Below, one piece after another: positions 27,153 to 36,423 of a stretch of DNA of 64,000 nucleotides; positions within the stretch are counted from its first letter, which is position 1, and each line of letters begins with the position of its first letter. This DNA is from Mycolicibacterium porcinum (GTDB taxonomy: Bacteria > Actinomycetota > Actinomycetes > Mycobacteriales > Mycobacteriaceae). The notes beneath the pieces are model-generated. The model was given only the letters and a program-made list of their open reading frames with translations. It made no database searches and was not told where the DNA came from. Position numbers and translations under genes: made by a program. The stretch is from contig MVIG01000004.1 of assembly GCA_002086835.1 (NCBI GenBank), positions 1-64,000 of the forward strand, read 5' to 3'.

Positions 27153-27980
27153 TCAGCCGCCCGGAACTACCAGGACCGGCCGGTACGTCCGCTGCAGCGT
27201 GGCCGCGGCCACACTGCCCAGCAACACCTTCTTCAGCGCCGAGCGGCCACGGGAGCCGACCACCACAACACCGGCCCGTTGATCTTCAGCAAAAGCCACC
27301 AGCGCGTCGGCGGTCGCTCCGGCACCTGACCCACGGAACCTGGGCACGCGATGCGCGGGCTGCTCGGCCGCGACGTCGACCGCACTGCCGTCGTCCACCC
27401 CGACCGAGACCACCTCGCGGCCCGGGAACAGCGCACCGGCCGCGGCCAGCGCCCGATCGGATCCCGTCGAGCCGTCGACGCCGACGACGACCGGGCCGTC
27501 GGCCACTGCGGCGTATTCGGCCGAGATCATGTTCTGGGACACCACCAGCACCGCACGGGGCGCGTGATGCACCACGAGGTCCGACACACTGCCCAGCTTC
27601 GAGTCGGTCGCCCCGATGCCGCGGGCCCCGACGATCAACACATCGGGTTCGAGTTGCTCCGCCACCTGGGCCAAACCGAGTCCCTCGCCCGCCCAGGTCC
27701 GTTTGACCAGCGGTTCGGGATTCCAGCCCGCGGCCCGCGCCAGGATGACGCCGGTGTCGACCATCCGGGCGGCCTCACCCTCGCTCTCGCTGTCGACGAG
27801 ATCGATCAACTCGTCGACGTTGCGCGCCGAATGGCGCAACCGAGCCCGCAACCCCTTACTGCCGAACGGCGGTGTGCACAGATAGACGACTACCGCGTCA
27901 GCGGCCGGGAACAGTGCCGCGCCGCTGCGGATCGCCGCGTTGGCCGCCAGGGATCCGTCGTAACCGAGCACAACCTTCAT
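27153..27980 (-). CDS. Universal stress protein, two Usp domains
   Basis: 275-aa tandem UspA-domain protein, cytoplasmic. Domain 1 starts MKVVLGYDGSLAANAAIRSG; domain 2 (from about 143) carries VVGVDGSTGSDRALA and the ATP-binding glycine motif VVVGSRGRSALKKVLLGSVA. Domain 1's equivalent glycine motif, VGARGIGATDSKLGSVSD, is also present. Such two-domain USPs in mycobacteria bind ATP or cAMP and are often induced by hypoxia. ATG 27980 has a GAGGGA site. It is divergent from the adenylate cyclase gene. Confidence 0.9.
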   Translation of the reverse strand: MKVVLGYDGSLAANAAIRSGAALFPAADAVVVYLCTPPFGSKGLRARLRHSARNVDELIDLVDSESEGEAARMVDTGVILARAAGWNPEPLVKRTWAGEGLGLAQVAEQLEPDVLIVGARGIGATDSKLGSVSDLVVHHAPRAVLVVSQNMISAEYAAVADGPVVVGVDGSTGSDRALAAAGALFPGREVVSVGVDDGSAVDVAAEQPAHRVPRFRGSGAGATADALVAFAEDQRAGVVVVGSRGRSALKKVLLGSVAAATLQRTYRPVLVVPGG

Positions 27981-28123
27981 ATGCGTCCCTCGTTTCCGTT
28001 CGTACGATCCGCGTCGTGCGTCCGATTCCAGACTAAAGGGCTGGTGCCGCTCAGAGCGCCGGGCGGGAAACAGGTAGCCCACTACCCTATCGAGCGCCTG
28101 TGCGCCGCGCGCACGCTTTGACC

Positions 28124-29701
28124 ATGGACGCCACTGCCCCCGGCTTGGCCCACCTCGGTGCCCCCATCGCCGTCGCCCATGACGACGTCGGGGCAGAACT
28201 CCGCGATCAGACGTTCAAGCGGTGGGTGTGGGGTGCGGCGGTGGTCAGCGCCGGTGGTGGCGGAATCGTCGGTGCCTTCCTGGCTTTCGCGGCACCCATC
28301 GTGCTGAGCCCCGCGGACACGCAACGCCTGCTGATGCGCGGCGGCACCGTCCTGATCGTGTTCCTGGCCGTCGCGGTGCCGGTGATGCTGCGGGTACGCC
28401 GGCGCCGGTTCGCCGCCAGCACGGCCTGGCTCAGTGCGGGCCGTCCGCCCACCGCGGAGGAACAGCGGAGGACGCTGGGCGCCTCGGGTGAGGCGGTGCG
28501 ACTGTCGGCGGCGGTGTGGGGCGTTGGCGCGCTGACCTTCGGGTCGCTGGCGCTCACCCAGCAAGTGTCCACGGCCGTGTATATCTTCAGCGTCGTTGCA
28601 CTGGGCGGCATTTCGACGAGCGCCGTGTGGTACCTGATCGTCGAACGGGTCATGCGGCCGGTGTCCGCCCGGGCCCTCGACGGTGCCACCCCGGACCGGC
28701 GCTTCGGTCCGACGATCGGGCGCAGACTGGTGATGGCATGGCTGCTGGCGACGGGCGTTCCGCTGTTCGGCATCGCCGTGCTCGCCGTCGGGTATCTCGC
28801 CGGTGTCGGCTTCCGGTCCCAGCGCACGTTCGCGGCCATCCTGATCCTCGTGGCGGTGGCGCTCGTCGTCGGCCTGTTCGCCATCCTGATCGCCATCCGC
28901 TCGGTCACCGAACGGGTGACCGCGCTGCACCGTGCCCTGGCCCAAGTGCAGTCGGGCGACTTCGGCGCCCGGGTCGAGGTGGACGACGCCAGCGAGATCG
29001 GGCGGCTGCAGGCCGGATTCAACACGATGACGGCCGGCCTGGCCGAGCGTGAGCGTATCCGCGCCACCTTCGGAACCTACGTGGATCGCGATGTCGCCGA
29101 GCACATCCTGCGCGCCGCCGGAACGCTTGAGGCCCAGGAGTTGGACGTCACCCTGATGTTCGTCGACGTCCGTGGATTCACCACGCTCGCCGAACGCCTG
29201 CAGCCGACCGAGGTGGTCACCACCCTGAACCGGTTGTTCGAGCGGATCGTGCCGATCGTGCACGATCACGGCGGCCACGTAGACAAATATGCGGGCGACG
29301 GCCTGATGGCGGTCTTCGGGGCGCCCCGACACCAGGACCGTCACGCCGACGACGCCCTGGGCGCCGCGCTGCAGATCGCCGAGGCGGTGCACGAGGAGTT
29401 CAGCGGCAGCCTGACCGTCGGCGTCGGACTGAACTCCGGCCCGGTGGTGGCCGGAAATGTGGGTGGCGCGGGACGTTTGGAATTCTCGGTGATCGGCGAC
29501 GCGGTGAACGTCGCCGCCCGCGTCGAGACCGCGACCCGCCAGACCGGCGACACCGTCCTGCTCACCGGCGCCACATTGAGTCAACTCAGCGGCGACCGAG
29601 GCAATTTCGAGCCAAGGCCGGGGCTGGCGCTCAAGGGAAAGACCAATCCGGTCGCGGTCTACGCCCCGGCCAAGGCACTGATCACGAGATCGGCATCCTG
29701 A
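28124..29701 (+). CDS. Membrane class III adenylate/guanylate cyclase with HAMP domain
   Basis: About 525 aa. The N-terminal half has about six membrane helices, then a HAMP linker (SVTERVTALHRALAQVQSGD through SEIGRLQAGFN) and a class III cyclase catalytic domain. Catalytic residues all appear intact: metal Asp in FVDVRGFTTLAE, substrate Lys in VDKYAGDG with the second metal Asp, and transition-state Asn/Arg in GDAVNVAARVE. This is the layout of the mycobacterial Rv1318c-1320c/Rv3645 group. It should make cAMP in response to a membrane signal. ATG 28124 is the likely start; GTG 28100 is possible. Confidence 0.88.
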   Translation: MDATAPGLAHLGAPIAVAHDDVGAELRDQTFKRWVWGAAVVSAGGGGIVGAFLAFAAPIVLSPADTQRLLMRGGTVLIVFLAVAVPVMLRVRRRRFAASTAWLSAGRPPTAEEQRRTLGASGEAVRLSAAVWGVGALTFGSLALTQQVSTAVYIFSVVALGGISTSAVWYLIVERVMRPVSARALDGATPDRRFGPTIGRRLVMAWLLATGVPLFGIAVLAVGYLAGVGFRSQRTFAAILILVAVALVVGLFAILIAIRSVTERVTALHRALAQVQSGDFGARVEVDDASEIGRLQAGFNTMTAGLAERERIRATFGTYVDRDVAEHILRAAGTLEAQELDVTLMFVDVRGFTTLAERLQPTEVVTTLNRLFERIVPIVHDHGGHVDKYAGDGLMAVFGAPRHQDRHADDALGAALQIAEAVHEEFSGSLTVGVGLNSGPVVAGNVGGAGRLEFSVIGDAVNVAARVETATRQTGDTVLLTGATLSQLSGDRGNFEPRPGLALKGKTNPVAVYAPAKALITRSAS

Positions 29702-29724
29702 CAGGCCTTTTCATCGACCACGCG

Positions 29725-31317
29725 TCAGCGCTCGCCGTACTCCAGAGGCGGCTCGGACGAATCGACCTTGCCGTAGCTGCTGATCGTGAGGCCGTCGGGC
29801 CCGACTTCATAGCGGGCTCCGTCGGCGGGGTTGACGGCGACGAAGCCGTTGCCGGACCGTTCCGCGGTGGGGATCTGGAGGTTGGCGCCATCGCTGAGCC
29901 GCTCGCCCCGGTAGGAGAAGCTGTCGGGGCCGGTCTGGCAGATCACCGCGAGCGAGGATTCGGTGCGGATCACGGCGGCCGGGGTGCTGCCCGCGGGGCA
30001 ACGCGCGGTGTGGTCGACGAAGCCCTGCGCGTCGGTGCCGCTGACGTTGGCGGTCGCCGAGCCGGATGTGGTCGTCGTGGTGGTGGTCGGCGCTTCTGAC
30101 GTCGCACTGGGCGGGGTCGGGGCGGTCAGCGTCTCGCGGGTCGACGTACCGTCGCCGCCGCTGGCCAGCACCGCCGCCAACACCGCGGCGATCCCGAACA
30201 GACCCACTGTCACCAGGATCAGGGTCAGCTGAGTCCGGCTGAACCGGGGCTTGCGCGCCGGCGCCGGTGGGGTGTGGGCCGCCGGCGGCACCGGCGGGTA
30301 CGGCGTGAAGCCGGTGTGGTCCGGATTGGGGTAGATCGACGAGAACTCGCGGGTGCCGGGTGGCTGCGCCTGCGCCTGCGCCTGCGGTTGTGGCTGCGGC
30401 GGCGGGGTGAGTCGCGGCGGGGCAGGCGCGGGAGCGGGAGTGGGCGGCAGCAGCGGCGGGGCCGGCGCGGGAGCCGCGGCGGAGCAGGCCGCGTCGCGGG
30501 CGGCCTTGGCCAGCTCCCCCGCGCTCGGATAGCGGTCGACGGCGTCCTTGGCCATGCCTTTGGCCACCACCTCGTCGAACGCGCGCGGGATGCCGCGGCG
30601 CATGATGCTGGGCCGCGGCGCCGGGGAGAACATGTGGGCGCTCATCAGCTGACGCAGGTCGCCCGTCTCGAACGGGGGCCTGCCGATCAGCATCTCGTAG
30701 AGCAGGCAGGTCAGGGCGTACACATCGGCGGCGGGTCCGACCGGGCCTCCGGAGAACCGCTCGGGTGCCATGTAGGCGCTCGATCCGATCAGCACACCGG
30801 TCATCGTGACGCTGGCCTCGCCACCCACGTGGGCGATGCCGAAGTCCACGAGGTACGCGAAGTCGTCGGCGGTGAGCAGGACGTTCTCCGGCTTGATGTC
30901 GCGGTGCACCAGGCCGTCGGCGTGCGCGGCGTCCAGTGCCGAGGCCACCTGCGCGACGATCGCGGTGGCCCGCTCCGGGGTGAGCGGGCCGTTGGCCCGC
31001 AGCAGTTCCTTGACGCTGGCGCCCTCGACCAGGCGCATGTCGATGAACAACACCCCGTCGATCTCGCCGAAATCGTGCACCGGGATCACGTGCGGTTCCT
31101 GCAGTCGCGCCGCCACCCGGGACTCCCGCCGGAACCGCGCCTGAAAGCTCGCGTCGGCGGCGATCTCGGTGCGCAGCAGCTTGACCGCCACCATGCGTTC
31201 CTTGACCGTGTCGTAGGCCCGGTACACCTCACCCATGCCACCGACGCCGATCAGCGATTTCAGCTCGTAGGGTCCGAACCGGGTGCCGAGGCGCGAGGCA
31301 CCAGGGGGCGGGGTCAT
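29725..31317 (-). CDS. Transmembrane serine/threonine protein kinase (PknD/E/F-like)
   Basis: 530-aa Hanks-type kinase. Kinase domain at 13 to about 275: glycine loop IGVGGMGEVYRAYD, ATP Lys in VAVKLLR, catalytic HRDIKPEN, DFG, activation-loop TMTGVLIGSSAYMAPE with phosphorylatable Thr residues. A Pro/Gln-rich juxtamembrane segment leads to one helix (RTQLTLILVTVGLFGIAAVL, about 360-380) and an external domain of about 130 residues containing two Cys residues. It would sense an envelope signal and phosphorylate cytoplasmic targets. The sensor domain is not one I can name. Confidence 0.9.
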   Translation of the reverse strand: MTPPPGASRLGTRFGPYELKSLIGVGGMGEVYRAYDTVKERMVAVKLLRTEIAADASFQARFRRESRVAARLQEPHVIPVHDFGEIDGVLFIDMRLVEGASVKELLRANGPLTPERATAIVAQVASALDAAHADGLVHRDIKPENVLLTADDFAYLVDFGIAHVGGEASVTMTGVLIGSSAYMAPERFSGGPVGPAADVYALTCLLYEMLIGRPPFETGDLRQLMSAHMFSPAPRPSIMRRGIPRAFDEVVAKGMAKDAVDRYPSAGELAKAARDAACSAAAPAPAPPLLPPTPAPAPAPPRLTPPPQPQPQAQAQAQPPGTREFSSIYPNPDHTGFTPYPPVPPAAHTPPAPARKPRFSRTQLTLILVTVGLFGIAAVLAAVLASGGDGTSTRETLTAPTPPSATSEAPTTTTTTTSGSATANVSGTDAQGFVDHTARCPAGSTPAAVIRTESSLAVICQTGPDSFSYRGERLSDGANLQIPTAERSGNGFVAVNPADGARYEVGPDGLTISSYGKVDSSEPPLEYGER

Positions 31318-31432
31318 TGCGCGATCCTTTCCGGTTGCACCATGCCCCTCGGAGCGGGGCGGGCAGCGGTCGTCTCGGTGACGAGGATAGTTCGACCGCG
31401 GCCCGGCCCGCCTGCAGCGGTGCCCGGACGCG

Positions 31433-32689
31433 TCAGCCGAACGACGAGTGCGGCGCCCCCATACCAGGGTCGATCTTCACCGGACCAGTGGCCGACGGCG
31501 CCACCGGGAAATCAAAGATGGCGGTCGGGATGTACACCGTCGCACAGGCATTCGGGATGTCGACGACACCGGACAGCCGGCCCTCGATGGGTGCGGCGCC
31601 CAGCAGCAGGTACGCCTGCTCGGGGCTGTAGCCGAACTTGGTGAGGTAGTCGATCGCATGTAGGCAGGCCCGCTGGTAGGACAGGTGCGAGTCGAGGTAG
31701 CGCTGCTCACCGTCGAGGGTGACCGAGGTGCCGGAGAAGGCCAGCCATTCGGAGTACTGCGGATCGGTGTTGCCTGGCATGAATATGGCGTTCTCGCTCA
31801 CCCCGTAGGTCTCCATGCCGCCGGGGATGACGTCGACGCGCAGGTCGATGAAACCGCCCATCTCGATGGCACCGCAGAAGGTGATCTCACCGTCGCCCTG
31901 GGAAAAGTGCAGGTCGCCCACCGAGAGGTTGGCGCCGTCGACGTACACCGGGTAGAACACCCGGCTGCCCTTGGTGAGGTTCTTGATGTCCTGGTTGCCG
32001 CCGTTCTCCCGCGGCGGCGCGGTGCGGGCGGCCTCGGCCGCGGCCTTGGTGAAAGCGTCCCCCGTCAGCCCGCCGAGGATCGCGTCGCGCGGCTCGGGCG
32101 GCAGGGCGAGCGGTGGCACCCGGTCCGGGTCGGTGGCGATCAGCGCGGCCTCGCGGGTGTTCCACTTGGCCAGCAATCCGGTCGAGGGCGCTGTACCCAT
32201 CAAACCCGGGTGCACGATACCGGTGAACTCCACGTGCGGGACGTGGCGCGACGTGGCCTTCTGCCCGGAGAAGTCCCAGATCGCCTTGTACGCGTCGGGG
32301 AACTGATCGGTGAGGAACCCGCCGCCGTTGAGCTTGGGAAAGATGCCCGTATACCCCCAGCCCTGGCCGGCCAGCGGCCCGGAGTCCTCCTGCGGGATGG
32401 GGCCCACGTCGAGGATGTCGACGATGAGCAGATCGCCCGGCTTGGCACCCTCGACGGCAATCGGCCCGGAGAGCACGTGCACCGTCGTCAACGGCGCGTT
32501 GAGGATGTCGTCGGCGGAATCGTCGTTGACGATCGCGCCGTCGAACCACTCGCGACAGTGCACCCGGAACGAGTCACCCTGCTTGACGGTCACCGCGGCC
32601 GGGATGTCGGGGTGCCACCGGTTGTGGCCGAGCTTCTCCTGATCGGTGAACTTCTTTGTCGAGTCGAGCGGAAATACGACTTCGGGCAT
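31433..32689 (-). CDS. fmdA: Formamidase (FmdA/AmdA-type acetamidase/formamidase)
   Basis: 418-aa member of the acetamidase/formamidase family, which hydrolyses formamide to formate and ammonia. MPEVVFPLDSTKKFTDQEKLGHNRWHPDIP and the Asp/Glu/His-rich centre (GDLHFSQGDGEITFCGAIEM) match the family, as does the length. ATG 32689 has a GGAGG site and lies 18 bp after fmdB, so the two form one transcription unit. Within the locus it could clear formamide released by the upstream ureohydrolase-family enzyme. Confidence 0.9.
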   Translation of the reverse strand: MPEVVFPLDSTKKFTDQEKLGHNRWHPDIPAAVTVKQGDSFRVHCREWFDGAIVNDDSADDILNAPLTTVHVLSGPIAVEGAKPGDLLIVDILDVGPIPQEDSGPLAGQGWGYTGIFPKLNGGGFLTDQFPDAYKAIWDFSGQKATSRHVPHVEFTGIVHPGLMGTAPSTGLLAKWNTREAALIATDPDRVPPLALPPEPRDAILGGLTGDAFTKAAAEAARTAPPRENGGNQDIKNLTKGSRVFYPVYVDGANLSVGDLHFSQGDGEITFCGAIEMGGFIDLRVDVIPGGMETYGVSENAIFMPGNTDPQYSEWLAFSGTSVTLDGEQRYLDSHLSYQRACLHAIDYLTKFGYSPEQAYLLLGAAPIEGRLSGVVDIPNACATVYIPTAIFDFPVAPSATGPVKIDPGMGAPHSSFG

Positions 32690-32707
32690 TGGTCCTCCTT
32701 CAGGACA

Positions 32708-32995
32708 TCAGGGACGGGGCAACTTCTGATGGAGCGGGTTGGTGGTGACCTTCTGACGCCGGCCACCACCCGACTGCGGTGCGGTCACCACTGCGGGTCG
32801 GTCGGCCGTCGCACGGGTCGCGTCCTGCAGCGCCATGGCTGCCCCGCCGCCGCGGCCGAGGTTCGGTGCCGCAATCGTCCTGCGTGCCGTGCCCAGACAC
32901 CGCGGACAGTCGATCACGTCAGGCCGCGCGCTCATCGAGTACATCTTCTTCGTCACGCCGCAACCGGATTCGCAGCGAAAATCGTAGAGAACCAA
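32708..32995 (-). CDS. fmdB: FmdB-type zinc-ribbon protein
   Basis: 95-aa FmdB-family protein. A small zinc ribbon is formed by Cys residues in YDFRCESGCG and IDCPRCLG; the rest is low-complexity and basic. FmdB proteins accompany amidases and were proposed to regulate or mature them. The start appears to be TTG 32995, preceded by an AAGGAAAG site. It is 18 bp upstream of fmdA on the same strand. Confidence 0.8.
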   Translation of the reverse strand: MVLYDFRCESGCGVTKKMYSMSARPDVIDCPRCLGTARRTIAAPNLGRGGGAAMALQDATRATADRPAVVTAPQSGGGRRQKVTTNPLHQKLPRP

Positions 32996-33097
32996 CAGCT
33001 TTCCTTACCGTTGCGGGCTGCTGCACTGTCGACGAACGTCACATTACCGAGCTGAGCGCGTCCCGGCAGGCCAGTTGGAGAACAAAACATCGCAGGC

Positions 33098-33129
33098 GGT
33101 CCCGGCTGTAGATCCCTACAGCCGGGACC
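33098..33129. promoter_or_regulatory. 14-bp inverted repeat with CTGTAG-N4-CTACAG core, upstream of fmdBA
   Basis: Perfect 14-bp arms flank ATCC; the inner 16 bp (33106-33121) is CTGTAG-ATCC-CTACAG. It overlaps the last codons of the PucR gene. Its centre lies 118.5 bp upstream of the fmdB start, exactly the distance of a matching palindrome upstream of the APC permease. It may be an operator, the pucR terminator, or both: on the minus strand a T-rich TTTTGTT follows some 9 bp later. Confidence 0.65.
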
Positions 33130-34339
33130 GGCCGGAACCAGGCTGGATCACATTGCGCTGCACTGACTTCGCCCCCGGCTCCACCGCGGCACCGCCCATG
33201 CCCATGTTCCGGGCAGCCCACAGCGCGATCCGGAAATTCGTGCGATCGGTTTCGTCGAGCGGATTGGCGCCGGTGAGCTCGGCAATCTTGGCCAACCGGT
33301 TCCGCAAGGTGTTGACGTGCACGTACAACTCGCCGGCGGCCGTCGAGATGTCGTTGCCCGGCGCCAGGAAGGCTTCCAGCGACGAAACCAGATACGCGTT
33401 GTTGAGCTTGTCATGATCGACGAGCGGCACCAGGAGCCGATGTACGAACGGCACCAGTCGAACTTTCGGCACCGCCGCCAGCAGGCCGTCCAGGGTGGCG
33501 ATCTCCTCGATGTGCACCGAGCGCCGCCAGCGGATCCCCTCCCGCAGCGCTTCCAGCGCCTCGGGGATCGCATACACCATGGACTGGGCATCCGGCGCGA
33601 TGGCGACCCCGCACACCAGATCGGAGCCGGCCAGTTCCACGGCGAACTGCTCGGTCTGGGCACACAGCGCGACGATGCGGTCATCGAGCACCGCGACCGT
33701 GCCGTGATGACGGTCCACGAGCTCGTGCACCCGGGTGTGGACGTCCGTGGTGAACGCGCAGACAGCTACCGGAGCCCCGGCCAGACCGCATTCGGCCAGC
33801 GCGCTCTCGACCGGCCCCACACCCAGGGTGCCTGCCACGAACCAACGAAGTATCGACCCAAGGTCCCGCTCGCGGGTTCCGACCTCGCGATCGGCGATCC
33901 GCATGGAATCTGCCCAGTCCACGATCCGGCGGAAGGGCACCGCGGCGTGCTGGGCCAGCAGCGGAAGGTCCAGGTCGAGGCAGGCCTGCACCAGCGCGGG
34001 CGGGGGTTCGTCGAACAGATCCCCCAACCCCACCAGCAACGCGGTGACGCGCCGCCGGCTCAAGGTCTCGACGTAACGCCGGATCGAGTCGTCCGGCTGA
34101 TCGGCTACGGGAACCCCGATACTGAGGATCAGCTCCTCCCCCGTCAGATACTGAGACGGGTCGATGAGTTCGGTGGGGTACACGTAGCGGATCGGCCGGT
34201 CGAGATCGTGGATCGGGGTCAGGATGTCGACGTGCAGGCTCGGCTGGGCCAGCAGTTCCCTGAGCCGGACGGTGCCGTCGTGCGGGGTCGCCTCTACGGT
34301 CATACAGCCTTCGTCCGCTAGCGGGTCGTCGACGGACAT
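33116..34339 (-). CDS. PucR-family transcriptional regulator
   Basis: 407-aa PucR-type regulator. The N-terminal purine-catabolism regulator domain reads LRELLAQPSLHVDILTPIHDLDRPIRYVY and EELILSIGVPV, a central GGDEF-like CdaR region follows, and the C-terminal HTH_30 is LVSSLEAFLAPGNDISTAAGELYVHVNTLRNRLAKI. Such regulators activate N-heterocycle or amine catabolic operons. It lies between the oxygenase operon and fmdBA on the same strand, so it is the prime candidate to bind the shared CTGTAG-N4-CTACAG sites. ATG 34303 (MTVEATPHDG) is an alternative start. Confidence 0.88.
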   Translation of the reverse strand: MSVDDPLADEGCMTVEATPHDGTVRLRELLAQPSLHVDILTPIHDLDRPIRYVYPTELIDPSQYLTGEELILSIGVPVADQPDDSIRRYVETLSRRRVTALLVGLGDLFDEPPPALVQACLDLDLPLLAQHAAVPFRRIVDWADSMRIADREVGTRERDLGSILRWFVAGTLGVGPVESALAECGLAGAPVAVCAFTTDVHTRVHELVDRHHGTVAVLDDRIVALCAQTEQFAVELAGSDLVCGVAIAPDAQSMVYAIPEALEALREGIRWRRSVHIEEIATLDGLLAAVPKVRLVPFVHRLLVPLVDHDKLNNAYLVSSLEAFLAPGNDISTAAGELYVHVNTLRNRLAKIAELTGANPLDETDRTNFRIALWAARNMGMGGAAVEPGAKSVQRNVIQPGSGRSRL

Positions 34340-34396
34340 CGGAATACTTCTGCGGCGAGGTTCATGGCTGCGGAGTTTAGAGCCAGGAACGTGTTC

Positions 34397-35338
34397 TCAC
34401 AGGTCGAGCGTGATCTTCCCACTGAGAGAACGGGATACGCAGATCATCATCGAGGTGTTGGCCGCGCGCTCGGTCTCGGTGAGCAGATCGTCACGATGGT
34501 CCACCTCGCCGGCGAGCACTTTGGTCTCACAGGTGCCGCAGAATCCGCCCGTACAGGAAAACGGGGTCTCCGGAGCCACCTCCAGTACCGCCTCCAGCAC
34601 ACTCTTGTCCGGTGGGACCAACACAGTCCTACCGCTGCGTGCCAATTCGACCTCGAAGGCCCCATCGCCGAACCGTTCGGCGGGTGGTTGGGGCGCGGCG
34701 GCGAACTTCTCGACGTGCAACTCGATCTGCGGGTACCGGGAGCTGATGTCACCGACGGCGGCCAGCATCGCGGGCGGCCCGCAGCAGTACACCTGGGTCC
34801 CCGCCGGACTGTCGGCGAACACCCCGGCGATGTCCGGCAGCCCCTTCTCGTCCTGCGGGATCAGTGCCACCCCGTCGATGCCGGCCAGCCGGTCGGCGAA
34901 GGCCATAGCGGCCCGGGTGCGGCCGCCATAGAGCAGCGTGAAGTCGGGACACTCTGGCGCACTGCGCAACTCATCGATCATCGCTGCTATCGGGGTGATT
35001 CCGATACCACCGGCGAGGAAGACGTACCGCGGTGCCGGACTCAGCGCGAACGCATTCTGCGGCGCCCCGACCTCGACTACGTCGCCGATGCGCAGCATCT
35101 CGTGTATCTCGCGGGAACCGCCTCGCCCGTCGGCGACCCGCAGCACGGCAATGGTGTATCGGTACGGATCGTCACGCGGTCCGCACAGGGAGTACTGCCG
35201 GATGCGTCCGGACGGCAGGGTGATGGGGATGTGCGCACCGGCTGCCCATGCGGGCAGCCGGTCGCCGACCGGACTGGCGAGCACCACCGAGATCACCTCG
35301 GTCGCTTCCAGCCGCAGTTGAATGACGTGCAGTTTCAT
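34397..35338 (-). CDS. VanB/phthalate-dioxygenase-reductase-type electron transfer protein
   Basis: 313-aa iron-sulfur flavoprotein: FMN-binding RQYSLCGP at about 46-53, nicotinamide-binding GGIGITPIAAMIDEL, YCCGPPAML, and a C-terminal plant-type 2Fe-2S domain with Cys residues in SCTGGFCGTCETKV plus a fourth in MICVSRS. It passes electrons from NAD(P)H to a Rieske oxygenase, and the gene 14 bp upstream encodes exactly that. It is the last gene of the seven-gene operon. Confidence 0.9.
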   Translation of the reverse strand: MKLHVIQLRLEATEVISVVLASPVGDRLPAWAAGAHIPITLPSGRIRQYSLCGPRDDPYRYTIAVLRVADGRGGSREIHEMLRIGDVVEVGAPQNAFALSPAPRYVFLAGGIGITPIAAMIDELRSAPECPDFTLLYGGRTRAAMAFADRLAGIDGVALIPQDEKGLPDIAGVFADSPAGTQVYCCGPPAMLAAVGDISSRYPQIELHVEKFAAAPQPPAERFGDGAFEVELARSGRTVLVPPDKSVLEAVLEVAPETPFSCTGGFCGTCETKVLAGEVDHRDDLLTETERAANTSMMICVSRSLSGKITLDL

Positions 35339-35352
35339 ACCTGGTGGTCGGC

Positions 35353-36411
35353 TCAGACGCGGGCGTGGCCGTTTTCGGCCGGCACCTCGGTGTGCGCCGC
35401 GATCAGATCCCGCTCATGCTGGATCGTCTGCACCGCATGCTGGGTGGCGCGCCGGTAGTTCAGGGTGTAGATGTCGGCCGGTGCCGACACCTCGAACGCC
35501 TGCCCGGCCAGCGGGACTTCCTTGGGTTCAAGCCCTTCGAGCACCGGGGTGTCCTCGTTGAACACCTTCGTCTCGATCTGCAGGATCTCGTCGACGCTGC
35601 CGCCGCGGAAATCCTTGTCAGTGGCCACTGCCCAGAAGATGATGCACTTCTCGTAGCTGACCGGTGAGGGAAAGTCCACCAGGTAGCGCTTGCCAAGTGG
35701 TTCACCGAAGTCGTAGAGGATCGTCGCGATCCCAGGTGCGTATGAGTGGTAGTGCATCCAGGCGTCACCGACATCGGAGAAGTCCGAATCGGGAACCCCC
35801 GGGTAGAAGTAGGACGCCCACACCTCGCGACCGTCACGTTTGACCGCGAGTTCGTCCACCACGGGGTTCACCTCGCCCATCGACGGCGCATGCACGAACG
35901 GGAAGTGCGCCATGTCCCGGAAATTCTCGGTGGCCGCCATGAATCCGCACTCGGCAGGTATGGGGTCCGCCGCGCGCCACTCCAGCTCCAGGTCGCCGAT
36001 CTCGGGAGGATTCGGCAAGTCGAACACCGGGTCTCCCAGGCACGTCCAGACGTGTTCGAACCGCTCGATCACCGGGTACGACTTGATCTCCGCCTTCGGC
36101 GGAATCCGCTGTCCCTCAGCCAGTGACGGGATCCGGCTGCACTGTCCGCTCGCGCCGTCGAACTGCCATCCGTGATACGGGCAGGCGATGCTGTCCCCGA
36201 CGACCTTGCCGTCGGCCAGGTTGCCGCCGCGATGGATACAGCGCCGGTCGGTCACCCGCGCGGTGCCTGCCGAATCACGGAACACCACCAGGTTGTGGTC
36301 GAGCAGGGTGGCCGACTGCGGGGTGTCGATGTCCTGAGACCGGGCCACCACGAACCACACGTGTTGGTAGGCCTCCCGCAGCTTCTCCGGGGTGAGGGCA
36401 TCACGTTTCAT
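35353..36411 (-). CDS. Rieske non-haem iron oxygenase, VanA-like
   Basis: 352-aa terminal oxygenase. Rieske cluster ligands are in RCIHRGG and CPYHGWQFDG near the N-terminus; the mononuclear iron site is NFRDMAHFPFVHAPSMG. The VanA-like group mostly performs O- or N-demethylation or hydroxylation of small aromatic or heterocyclic acids. A GGAGAA site precedes ATG 36411. It pairs with the VanB-type reductase encoded next. The substrate is unknown; neighbours point to an N-containing compound. Confidence 0.9.
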   Translation of the reverse strand: MKRDALTPEKLREAYQHVWFVVARSQDIDTPQSATLLDHNLVVFRDSAGTARVTDRRCIHRGGNLADGKVVGDSIACPYHGWQFDGASGQCSRIPSLAEGQRIPPKAEIKSYPVIERFEHVWTCLGDPVFDLPNPPEIGDLELEWRAADPIPAECGFMAATENFRDMAHFPFVHAPSMGEVNPVVDELAVKRDGREVWASYFYPGVPDSDFSDVGDAWMHYHSYAPGIATILYDFGEPLGKRYLVDFPSPVSYEKCIIFWAVATDKDFRGGSVDEILQIETKVFNEDTPVLEGLEPKEVPLAGQAFEVSAPADIYTLNYRRATQHAVQTIQHERDLIAAHTEVPAENGHARV

Positions 36412-36423
36412 CGAGAGTTCTCC